Source of the DNA: Candidatus Zixiibacteriota bacterium | GTDB taxonomy: Bacteria; Zixibacteria; MSB-5A5; JAABVY01 | DNA: 6,110 nt | Direction: 5' to 3' | Assembly: GCA_014730285.1 (NCBI GenBank) | Contig: WJIM01000230.1 | Span: 1 to 6,110, forward strand | Part shown: piece after piece, positions 1 through 6,110 of the stretch | Numbering within the stretch: position 1 is the first letter of the stretch | How the letters are laid out: every line of letters begins with the position of its first letter | Translations under genes and position numbers: made by a program | The notes under the pieces: model-generated | The model's input: only the letters and a program-made list of their open reading frames with translations | What the model was told of the DNA's origin: nothing | Database searches by the model: none

Positions 1-1821
1 AAATTCGGAATCCTGATAAGCGGCGGCGGTGATGCCGCCAACAACCATCCCGGATTCTGGGAGGATATCGAAAATCTTTACAAGCACAAAGTAAACAACG
101 AAAATTACTGCCCGCAAAATGTCAAGGTCATCTACTATGAAGGCAACAGCGGCGATACCTCGGTCATTCCCGATTCGATGGTTTCCTCGGCTACCGAGGC
201 CAATATTCAGGCGGCTCATGACGAGATCGCCCGCAAAATCGCAGAATGCTCACGCAACAGCAAGGATGCCACTGTACAGAAAATGGTTTCAAATCACGGT
301 GAGGACGGGGATGGTATTGTGCTCCTCGATACCAACTACCTCACCGGCGGTGAGCTGAGAGAACAGCAGCAAAAGCTGATCGATTCCTGCTGTAAATATA
401 TGTATGACGAAATGACTCAGTGTTTTGGAGGCCAGATAACAGACTCTCTCAAAAACCTGAATGATAAAAACAAAACCGAAATTCATGCCAACTCGGCCGC
501 CGGTTCGGATGCTCTGGGATGGGGTGACGGTGCCGGCAGCCCGTTTCTCCTGAAGAAAATCGAACGTCTTGCGGCAGGTGATGACTATGAGAGCGCGGTG
601 GACAGCGCCAGAAGCCATTACCGCAGATGGCTGGAAGCCTTCCGTGATACGGTTCAAGCGCATAAGGACAGGGTTGAGGACGTAAAGGACTCTGTCGGAC
701 CGCAGCATCCGTGGATTCCCTGGCTTGATTCTCTAATTGCCCAGGATTCATCATTAATATCCGATGCTGACAGTTCAATCTCCGGAGGTTCGCCAAGCTG
801 GGTGCGCTATCAGTTCAAGAAATATTGTGATTGGAAGAAGGTCAAGGTGCCTCCGGGAGGCGAAATCAAATTGAAATTCAAAGGCGAGGGCGGATGCGGT
901 AATGTCACTCTTTATGAAGAACAGGCCGACGGCTCCAAAACCAAAGTCAAAAAATGGAACTGGAACCTTCCCGGAAGCGCAGGTTATGAGCCCGGAAATG
1001 ACGAGAGAGTACACAAAGTACCCGAAGGTTCTACCGGCGTGTTCTGGATTCATAACGACAATGGCCAGTTCAGCGTGACGGTAGATGTAAGCCATAAACA
1101 AAGCGCGGAAGCCGACAGCCCCAGCAACGGCATTCTGTTTGCCAATATTTCCAACGGCGGAAATGATGGCTCTCCGCTCGAATTCAGCGAAATCATTGCA
1201 CCTTTCTACAGCGTGCCGGGAATACACATGGATGGATTCCCACTCACCGAATTGCCTATGATGATTGGCCCCTGCGGAGGCGTGGAAATTTTCCAGGGCG
1301 AATTTTTGGCGGAGGATTACAATCCCTGGTGGGATGATATGGAGATATATATAAACGTACTGGATGTTCTCCAGCCTGGTCAGCTCTTGGTGCAATGCCC
1401 CTCGGCGTCAATACCTGACCATATAATTGATATAACCGGGCCCGGTGAATATACTATACCTGTTGGGGCGGTTACTGCCCCCGGACCGGGAGCGATCATA
1501 TTCAATGCCATGGAAAGTCCCGGCATGGAGCCCTGCATAATTCTCGATTCATGGGCTCTGCGCACTCTGGTGCCGACCTGGGAAGGCCCTGTCTATGTAT
1601 GCGGGGATGCCAACGGAGACGAGGGCGTAAATATCAGCGATGCGGTCTGGATCATAAACTACGTCTTTATAGGCGGCGATCCACCCGAACCGTACGAGGC
1701 CGGAGACGCCAACTGCGACGGCACCGTCAATGTCTCCGATGCCGTATGGGTAATTAACTATGTTTTCATCGGCGGTTACTCGCCCTGCGATACAAATGGT
1801 GATGGAATTCCCGATTGTTAA
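1..1821 (+). CDS. Clan CD cysteine protease-like protein with C-terminal type I dockerin (5' partial)
   Basis: The reading frame is open from base 1, so the N-terminus (and any signal peptide) lies upstream; 606 residues are visible, numbered here from base 1. Residues 2-55 (start FGILISGGGD, then a FWEDIENLY segment and NVKVIYYEG) resemble the first strands and helix of caspase/legumain-like (C13/C14) folds. A SNHGEDGDG motif places a candidate catalytic His at residue 99 (bases 295-297), and MTQCFGGQ gives a candidate Cys at residue 141 (421-423), the normal His-then-Cys order. ANSAAGSDALGWGDG (about 163-177) fits the following strand and loop. Residues about 265-530 are beta-rich and unrecognised. 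Residues 535-592 are a two-repeat dockerin, and the tail PCDTNGDGIPDC looks calcium-binding. Cysteines near the dockerin suit a secreted protein. I infer an extracellular or surface peptidase; substrate unknown. The ATG at 178 is internal, because homology begins before it. Confidence is high for the CDS and dockerin, moderate for protease activity. Confidence 0.85.
   Translation, partial: KFGILISGGGDAANNHPGFWEDIENLYKHKVNNENYCPQNVKVIYYEGNSGDTSVIPDSMVSSATEANIQAAHDEIARKIAECSRNSKDATVQKMVSNHGEDGDGIVLLDTNYLTGGELREQQQKLIDSCCKYMYDEMTQCFGGQITDSLKNLNDKNKTEIHANSAAGSDALGWGDGAGSPFLLKKIERLAAGDDYESAVDSARSHYRRWLEAFRDTVQAHKDRVEDVKDSVGPQHPWIPWLDSLIAQDSSLISDADSSISGGSPSWVRYQFKKYCDWKKVKVPPGGEIKLKFKGEGGCGNVTLYEEQADGSKTKVKKWNWNLPGSAGYEPGNDERVHKVPEGSTGVFWIHNDNGQFSVTVDVSHKQSAEADSPSNGILFANISNGGNDGSPLEFSEIIAPFYSVPGIHMDGFPLTELPMMIGPCGGVEIFQGEFLAEDYNPWWDDMEIYINVLDVLQPGQLLVQCPSASIPDHIIDITGPGEYTIPVGAVTAPGPGAIIFNAMESPGMEPCIILDSWALRTLVPTWEGPVYVCGDANGDEGVNISDAVWIINYVFIGGDPPEPYEAGDANCDGTVNVSDAVWVINYVFIGGYSPCDTNGDGIPDC
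1603..1776 (+). repeat. Dockerin duplicated calcium-binding repeats within the CDS
   Basis: Two 25-codon units, 1603-1677 and 1702-1776, encode near-identical segments of the form GDAN.D..VN.SDAVW.INYVFIGG. Each carries an EF-hand-like calcium loop with Asp/Asn/Asp ligand spacing followed by a helix. The first unit has Glu where the second has the usual Gly after the third ligand (DANGDE against DANCDG). The DNA copies differ mostly at silent positions, so this is an old duplication typical of type I dockerins and not a recent repeat. An eight-codon linker with PPEP separates them. Confidence 0.85.
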
Positions 1822-1840
1822 TCAATAGAGCCGTATAAGC

Positions 1841-1873
1841 AAAAAGCCCGCCATGAATAAGCGGGCTTTTTTA
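1841..1873 (+). terminator. Rho-independent terminator after the dockerin protein gene
   Basis: AAAAAGCCCGC (1841-1851) pairs perfectly with GCGGGCTTTTT (1861-1871) around a 9-base loop, and the stem runs into a T tract. It sits 20 bases after the TAA of the upstream gene and separates it from groESL. The A-rich left arm means it could also work in the opposite direction. Confidence 0.9.
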
Positions 1874-1988
1874 TTGCCGTACAATAGCTTAGATTGATAT
1901 CAAGGATTTTATTCTAAGGCGCGGCATTATACTGGCTCCGGTCCAAAATCTCTCATAAAAAATTCTCAAAAAAACAATCAATTCCCAC

Positions 1989-2016
1989 TTGATTTTTTAT
2001 CTGGAACTTTTATATT
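1989..2016 (+). promoter_or_regulatory. Sigma70-type promoter of groESL
   Basis: TTGATT (1989-1994) and TATATT (2011-2016) are separated by 16 bases, giving a likely transcription start near 2023, just before the CIRCE element. An A-rich tract at 1957-1980 lies upstream and could act as an UP element. No sigma32-like -10 (CCCCAT type) was seen, which agrees with control by repressor and not by a heat-shock sigma factor. The intergenic stretch from 1874 to the promoter shows no gene. Confidence 0.7.
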
Positions 2017-2025
2017 GGCTCGCTG

Positions 2026-2052
2026 TTAGCACTCATATTAAGTGAGTGCTAA
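2026..2052 (+). promoter_or_regulatory. CIRCE operator (HrcA binding site)
   Basis: TTAGCACTC (2026-2034), a 9-base spacer, then GAGTGCTAA (2044-2052) form a perfect 9-9-9 CIRCE inverted repeat with no mismatch to the consensus. In many bacteria HrcA binds this element and represses groESL until unfolded protein titrates GroEL away from HrcA. Its place immediately after the predicted start point, about 65 bases before the groES ATG, is the usual one. It implies an hrcA gene elsewhere in the genome. Confidence 0.97.
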
Positions 2053-2117
2053 TAAAGCTAAATGGACAAATAAAGTCCGATATTATAAGATAAGTTGTTA
2101 AAAATAAGGAGGTTCGC

Positions 2118-2408
2118 ATGAACATTCAGCCTTTGGCAGACAGGGTTCTGGTTGAGCCAATGGAGCCCGCCGAGGTAAAAAAGGGCGGGATTATTATTCC
2201 CGATACCGCCAAGGAAAGGCCCCAGGAGGGCAAAATTATCGCAGTCGGTTCAGGACGTATGACTGACGATGGCAACAAGATCAACATGGAAGTCTCAGTG
2301 GGCAACAAAATTCTCTATGGAAAGTATTCCGGCTCCGAAGTCAGGGTCGAGGACAAAGACCTTTTGATCATGCGGGAATCAGATATCCTGGCAGTAGTTC
2401 AAGATTAA
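2118..2408 (+). CDS. groES: Co-chaperonin GroES (Hsp10)
   Basis: GroES forms the heptameric lid that closes the GroEL chamber in the cytoplasm and controls release of folded substrate. The 96-residue product has the family's normal length. It opens with NIQPLADRVLVEP. The mobile loop follows (about residues 18-36), with the GroEL-contacting hydrophobic tripeptide III at 25-27 inside GGIIIPDTAKE. The roof hairpin region is about 44-59, and the conserved GKYSGSEV and the C-terminal ILAVV strand are present. The start is fixed by a strong Shine-Dalgarno, TAAGGAGGT (2105-2113), 4 bases before the ATG. It is the first gene of the operon, downstream of the promoter and CIRCE element, with groEL starting 20 bases after its TAA. 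Nothing is broken or unusual; the identification is secure. Confidence 0.98.
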   Translation: MNIQPLADRVLVEPMEPAEVKKGGIIIPDTAKERPQEGKIIAVGSGRMTDDGNKINMEVSVGNKILYGKYSGSEVRVEDKDLLIMRESDILAVVQD

Positions 2409-2428
2409 TTAAAAGGAGATGATAAACT

Positions 2429-4075
2429 ATGGCTAAAATGATTGAATACGATACAATAGCCCGCGACATGCTCAAAAAGGGCGTGGACAAGCTGGCTAAT
2501 GCAGTTAAAGTAACATTGGGGCCGCGCGGCCGCAATGTTGTGATAGACAAGAAGTTCGGTTCGCCGACCATCACCAAAGACGGCGTCACTGTGGCCAAGG
2601 AAATCGAACTTGAAGATCATTTCGAAAATATGGGCGCCCAGATGGTCAAGGAAGTGGCTTCCAAGACCTCCGATATCGCCGGTGACGGTACCACCACCGC
2701 AACCGTGATGGCCCAGGCAATTTTCCGTGAAGGCATCAAGAATGTCACCGCCGGAGCCAATCCGATGAGCCTCAAGCGCGGTATCGATGCGGGAGTGAAA
2801 ACTATCATTGATGAACTTCAGAAGCTCTCTCGTCCGGTCAGCGGCAAGAAAGAGATCTCCCAGGTCGGCACAATTTCCGCCAATAACGACAGGCTGATCG
2901 GCGATCTGATTGCCGAAGCTATGGAAAAGGTCGGCAAGGACGGCGTTATCACGGTTGAAGAGGCCAAGGGTACCGAGACAGAGCTTTCTGTGGTCGAGGG
3001 TATGCAATTTGACCGCGGCTATCTTTCCCCTTACTTCATCACCGATCCGGATAACATGGAAGCCGTTTTTGACGATCCGATGATCCTGATCCATGACAAA
3101 AAGATCTCGAACATGAAGGACCTGCTCCCGATTCTGGAGAAGGTCGCCCAGATGAGCAAGCCGTTGATTATTATTGCCGAGGATTTGGAAGGTGAAGCGC
3201 TGGCTACTCTGGTGGTCAATAAACTGCGCGGCACAATCAAAGTCGCCGCTGTCAAGGCTCCCGGTTTTGGCGATCGCAGAAAGGCCATGCTCGAGGATAT
3301 CGCTATTCTGACCGGCGGTAAGGTTATCTCCGAGGAACTCGGCTTCAAACTGGAGAACACCGTAGTATCCGATCTCGGTACAGCCAAAAAGGTCAACATC
3401 GACAAGGATAACACCACCATAGTCGAAGGCGGTGGAAGCACCGAGGAAATCAAGGCTCGTATCGGACAGATCAAAAAGCAGATCGAAGACACATCCTCCG
3501 ACTACGACCGTGAAAAACTGCAGGAACGTCTGGCCAAGCTGGCCGGCGGTGTTGCGGTTATCAATGTCGGCGCCGCTACCGAGACCGAGATGAAAGAGAA
3601 GAAGGCTCGTGTCGAGGACGCCCTTCACGCCACTCGTGCGGCGGTCGAAGAAGGTATCATCCCCGGCGGCGGAGTCTCCTTCCTGCGCGCCATGAAAGCG
3701 CTGGAAAATGTGCAGGCCGAGGGCGATGAAAAGATCGGCGTCAATATCATCAAAAAAGCTCTTGAGGCTCCGATTCGTCTGATCGCCACCAATGCCGGTG
3801 TTGACGGTTCGATCGTTATTAACAAAGTTTCCGAGATGGATACCAACCATGGTTACAACGCTCAGTCCGGCGAGTATGTGGACATGCTCGAGGATGGCGT
3901 TATCGATCCGACCAAGGTTGCCCGTATCGCTCTCGAAAATGCCTCATCGATTGCCTCTCTGCTTCTGACAACAGAGGCGATTATCTCTGACAAGCCCTCC
4001 AAGGAAGGCGATGATGGCGGAATGCCTGCCGGTATGCCTCCCGGAGGAATGGGCGGCATGGGCGGAATGTATTAA
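2429..4075 (+). CDS. groEL: Chaperonin GroEL (Hsp60)
   Basis: GroEL is the ATP-driven double-ring chaperonin that folds cytosolic proteins together with GroES. The product is full length at 548 residues. The equatorial ATP site is intact: TLGPRGRN (29-36), ITKDG with Asp51, and GDGTTTAT (85-92). The catalytic Asp of RVEDALHATRAA is residue 397, matching E. coli Asp398. The apical domain (about 190-375) includes KAPGFGDRRK at 276-285. GIIPGGGVS (409-417) belongs to the C-terminal equatorial half. The tail is the flexible Gly-Met type but ends in MY and includes MPAGMPPGG before the GGM units. The Shine-Dalgarno AAAGGAG (2412-2418) lies 10 bases before the ATG. It is co-transcribed with groES under the CIRCE site and ends at its own terminator. 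Its full active-site set suggests the standard housekeeping copy. Confidence 0.99.
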   Translation: MAKMIEYDTIARDMLKKGVDKLANAVKVTLGPRGRNVVIDKKFGSPTITKDGVTVAKEIELEDHFENMGAQMVKEVASKTSDIAGDGTTTATVMAQAIFREGIKNVTAGANPMSLKRGIDAGVKTIIDELQKLSRPVSGKKEISQVGTISANNDRLIGDLIAEAMEKVGKDGVITVEEAKGTETELSVVEGMQFDRGYLSPYFITDPDNMEAVFDDPMILIHDKKISNMKDLLPILEKVAQMSKPLIIIAEDLEGEALATLVVNKLRGTIKVAAVKAPGFGDRRKAMLEDIAILTGGKVISEELGFKLENTVVSDLGTAKKVNIDKDNTTIVEGGGSTEEIKARIGQIKKQIEDTSSDYDREKLQERLAKLAGGVAVINVGAATETEMKEKKARVEDALHATRAAVEEGIIPGGGVSFLRAMKALENVQAEGDEKIGVNIIKKALEAPIRLIATNAGVDGSIVINKVSEMDTNHGYNAQSGEYVDMLEDGVIDPTKVARIALENASSIASLLLTTEAIISDKPSKEGDDGGMPAGMPPGGMGGMGGMY

Positions 4076-4099
4076 TCGAAAATCCGCATTTAATAATAG

Positions 4100-4130
4100 A
4101 AAAGCCCTGCTATTCAGCGGGGCTTTTTTA
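4100..4130 (+). terminator. Rho-independent terminator of groESL
   Basis: AAAAGCCCTGC (4100-4110) pairs with GCGGGGCTTTT (4117-4127) around a 6-base loop with a single T-G wobble, followed by more T residues. It starts 24 bases after the groEL stop and ends the operon before the promoter of the next gene. Confidence 0.9.
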
Positions 4131-4149
4131 TTACGATTGATATGTTTAG

Positions 4150-4178
4150 TTGACAATTTATGCGCCATTCGATAAAAT
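4150..4178 (+). promoter_or_regulatory. Near-consensus sigma70 promoter of the asparagine-synthetase-like gene
   Basis: A perfect -35 TTGACA (4150-4155) and a -10 TAAAAT (4173-4178) are separated by the optimal 17 bases. A start near 4185 would give a leader of about 27 bases before the ATG at 4212. No operator-like inverted repeat overlaps it, so strong constitutive expression is plausible. Confidence 0.75.
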
Positions 4179-4211
4179 CATCACAGCATTTCAATACAGG
4201 AAAAGGATTAT

Positions 4212-6014
4212 ATGCCCGGACTTTCCCTCCTATTTTCCAGAACCAGTATCGACGCGCAAATTTCTGAGAGATTCGAAGCAAAGTTGAAAGAAATGCGTTT
4301 CTTTCACGGCTATAATTCAGAAATCCTGTACGAGGATAAGAAGGCTATAATCGGTTTCTCAGGTTATGATGGCTATCCGATTTCCAAATATGATTCAGGC
4401 GATTTTGTAGTATTTCTGGAGGGCAAGATATACAGCCGTGATGAGAACGATATATCAGCAATTCTGAAAGATATAACAGAGACCGCTTTTCAGGATAATA
4501 CATCCAATCTCCCGGGCGTTCTGAAAAAGAGGTTGGTCGATCTTGATGGCGAGTTCTGGTTTACCGCAATCGATAAGCCCAATCAAAGGCTGCTAATAGT
4601 AAACGACGCTCTTGGAAAACTGCCGTTGTACTATGCGGAATCGTCCGACGGCCTGACCATTTCAAGAGAAATATCATTCGTGCAAAAGCTGAATAATGTC
4701 TCTGAGTTCGATCGCTTCGGGACCGCCCAGTTTTTGATGCTTCGTTACCCGCTTGGAGAGAGGACGATTTATTCGGGCATAAAGAAACTGCCATACGCCT
4801 CCTTCATGATTGCGGCAGATGGCAATATCCCCTCCGCCCCGGTCAGCTATCATCAGTGGGATATTAATACCCTGTATGGTAAATTATCAATTGAAGAGTG
4901 TGCCGAGAAATTATCATTTGAGGCAAAACGAGCAGTTATTAATCGGAATGCATCAAACATATCCGAAAGGCCGGTTATCGCGCTGTCGGGCGGTCTGGAT
5001 TCGCGCGCTGTGCTTGGCTCTCTGAAGACAGCGGATGTGGATATACTGGCGGCAAGCTCAATTAATCATGCCCGCAGTAATTCATACGATGTCAGCATTG
5101 CGGAAAAAGTGGCGGATTCTCTGAATGTTGAATTCATGAAAATCCAACTGGAAAAACCGGGATTCGAGGATTACGAGAAGATCGCGGAAATCAAACCGGG
5201 TTTAAACAATGTGGTAATGGCCAATGCCCTTGGCCTTTACAGGGCTATTTTGGATAAGCTGCCCTATGGATCAGATTTTTATACCGGCGACGGCGGGGCT
5301 TCCATGAAGACACCTTACAGATCACAGACCGGGATTAAATCGGGAGATCATTTCCTGCAGCAGGTATTTCATACACCTGCCGTTTTTGCCGGGGAGGATT
5401 TGAAAAAACTGCTGGGACTTGGGATCGCGGATTTAATTGATGACTTCGAACCGGAAATATTGAAGTACCGGGCCGAGACCTGGAGCGAAAAATACTTTTA
5501 TTACACGGTCTTCGACTATCTCACAAACTTCGGTTATGAAGGCGAGGATCGCAGCCGCTATTTTTTCTGGACCCAGACGCCGTTTGAAGCGATACCGTTT
5601 TATATTTATGCCCTCAGTATTCCGGACAGATTTAAAACCGGGCTTAAACTTATGAGCCGATTTTTGAAAATGTGTGATCCGCGCCTTCTTGATATAGTGT
5701 ATGCCGATTACGGCGCAAGACCTGATTCTGCAAAAGTTAGATCAAAACTAATGTTGAAAGGATTCATGAAGAGACATCCGGCCCTGCTGAAGAAAATTCG
5801 CAAAATCGTATTTCCCCGGGCATACAAACCCAAACCGGTCGAAGGCGATATGCGCGATTATGCCTTAACAGCCTTGAATCAGGCCGGGCATCTTTCCGGT
5901 ATTATGGATTTGGATTATCTCAAGCAGCTCCTTCACAAACCTTTAAGCAGTTCCAGGTTCAATCTATTACTATCACTTATTTTGGCCGCTGCGCGAAATC
6001 GGGCTAAAACATAA
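4212..6014 (+). CDS. Asparagine synthetase (glutamine-hydrolysing)-like protein lacking catalytic Cys2
   Basis: The 600-residue product has the two-domain plan of AsnB-type enzymes. Residues 1 to about 200 resemble the glutamine amidotransferase half (LDGEFWF at 111-117; NDALGKLPLYY at 131-141, like the family's RD.FG..PLYY). However, the protein begins MPGL where active members have MCG, so the glutaminase nucleophile is absent. From about 225 it matches the ATP-pyrophosphatase synthetase half: PP-loop SGGLDSR at 259-265, then EDRSRYFFWTQTPFEAIPF (445-463), comparable to the DR.s...g.e.R.PF region. The GxGxDE motif reads GDGGASMK (359-366), losing the Asp-Glu pair. I infer an ATP-dependent amide or amine ligase using free ammonia or another amine, as in non-asparagine members of the superfamily; substrate unknown. 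The start is fixed by an in-frame TAA at 4173 with no other ATG between, and by purine-rich AGGAAAAGGA (4198-4207). It is transcribed alone from its own promoter. Confidence 0.85.
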   Translation: MPGLSLLFSRTSIDAQISERFEAKLKEMRFFHGYNSEILYEDKKAIIGFSGYDGYPISKYDSGDFVVFLEGKIYSRDENDISAILKDITETAFQDNTSNLPGVLKKRLVDLDGEFWFTAIDKPNQRLLIVNDALGKLPLYYAESSDGLTISREISFVQKLNNVSEFDRFGTAQFLMLRYPLGERTIYSGIKKLPYASFMIAADGNIPSAPVSYHQWDINTLYGKLSIEECAEKLSFEAKRAVINRNASNISERPVIALSGGLDSRAVLGSLKTADVDILAASSINHARSNSYDVSIAEKVADSLNVEFMKIQLEKPGFEDYEKIAEIKPGLNNVVMANALGLYRAILDKLPYGSDFYTGDGGASMKTPYRSQTGIKSGDHFLQQVFHTPAVFAGEDLKKLLGLGIADLIDDFEPEILKYRAETWSEKYFYYTVFDYLTNFGYEGEDRSRYFFWTQTPFEAIPFYIYALSIPDRFKTGLKLMSRFLKMCDPRLLDIVYADYGARPDSAKVRSKLMLKGFMKRHPALLKKIRKIVFPRAYKPKPVEGDMRDYALTALNQAGHLSGIMDLDYLKQLLHKPLSSSRFNLLLSLILAAARNRAKT

Positions 6015-6031
6015 AATTGACCAAATCAATC

Positions 6032-6058
6032 CTCTTGCGAAGAGAAGCCGTTTTTATT
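6032..6058 (+). terminator. Possible weak terminator after the asparagine-synthetase-like gene
   Basis: CTCTT (6032-6036) and AAGAG (6040-6044) can form a 5-bp hairpin with a 3-base loop, and TTTTTATT follows at 6051-6058. Six unpaired bases lie between stem and T tract and the stem is AT-leaning, so it is much weaker than the other two terminators. Its position 17 bases after the stop codon is the main support. Confidence 0.3.
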
Positions 6059-6110
6059 AGATTAAGAAGCTTTGGCAGAACAATTTGACAGTATTTGTGT
6101 TGCTTCAATA

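Noticed and set aside
178..180. ATG at 178 as the true start of the first gene
   Set aside because: The same frame is open to base 1 and the upstream residues match the first strand and helix of the protease-like fold; no Shine-Dalgarno precedes the ATG (the bases before it are CCCGATTCG).
775..1395. Long minus-strand open frame opposite the protease-dockerin gene
   Set aside because: The opposite strand codes for a coherent protein through to a dockerin; the antisense frame has no recognisable domain and no terminator or promoter arrangement of its own.
1551..1757. Small + strand frame rich in Arg overlapping the dockerin
   Set aside because: It is the shifted-frame shadow of the GAC/GGC-rich dockerin codons, with no ribosome binding site.
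1603..1776. The paired similar segments as a DNA repeat or CRISPR-like element
   Set aside because: Similarity is at the protein level with many silent differences; it is the normal internal duplication of a dockerin.
2064..2078. GGAC/GTCC mini-hairpin in the groES leader as a thermosensor
   Set aside because: Only 4 bp with a 7-base loop, and it does not cover the Shine-Dalgarno at 2105-2113; the perfect CIRCE already explains heat control.
2405..3850. A 481-codon open frame on the minus strand opposite groEL
   Set aside because: It lies entirely against groEL, is rich in His, Phe, Asp and Gly as expected from antisense of groEL codons, and has no supporting start signal. Antisense frames of chaperonin genes are a known source of false annotations (some labelled NAD-specific glutamate dehydrogenase).

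Overview
The window shows four protein genes, all on the + strand, in three transcription units separated by good intrinsic terminators. The dockerin tail of the first gene has paired GDAN.D..VN.SDAV..INYVFIGG units followed by a PCD.NGDG.PDC end. That style is common in environmental bacteria of the FCB/Zixibacteria-like candidate phyla. Together with moderate GC content and a HrcA/CIRCE-controlled groESL, it suggests an uncultured Gram-negative-type bacterium of that kind. This placement is inferred from protein style and has not been tested with a tree.

Layout: (1) Positions 1-1821 hold the 3' part of a large, probably secreted protein. It has a clan CD (caspase/legumain-like) cysteine-protease-like domain with a His-Gly and a Gln-Cys motif, then a beta-rich middle of unknown type, then a type I dockerin with a calcium-binding-style tail. 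Its start lies before the window. A strong terminator follows at 1841-1873. (2) Positions 1989-4130 form a textbook groES-groEL operon: a sigma70-type promoter, a perfect CIRCE operator (HrcA site) just downstream of it, groES, a 20-base gap, groEL, and a terminator. (3) Positions 4150-6014 hold a near-consensus sigma70 promoter driving a 600-residue asparagine-synthetase-like protein. It lacks the catalytic Cys2 of the glutaminase half, and the usual GxGxDE motif of the synthetase half is rewritten. The final 96 bases hold no gene, only a weak hairpin and a possible truncated promoter.

The three units look functionally independent. groESL is the housekeeping chaperonin. The flanking genes are a secreted protease-like protein and a divergent ATP-dependent amide-ligase-like enzyme. 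No CRISPR array, mobile element, tRNA or rRNA was seen. The most interesting items are the protease-dockerin fusion and the degenerate asparagine-synthetase paralogue. I do not see clear evidence of a wholly new multi-gene system.
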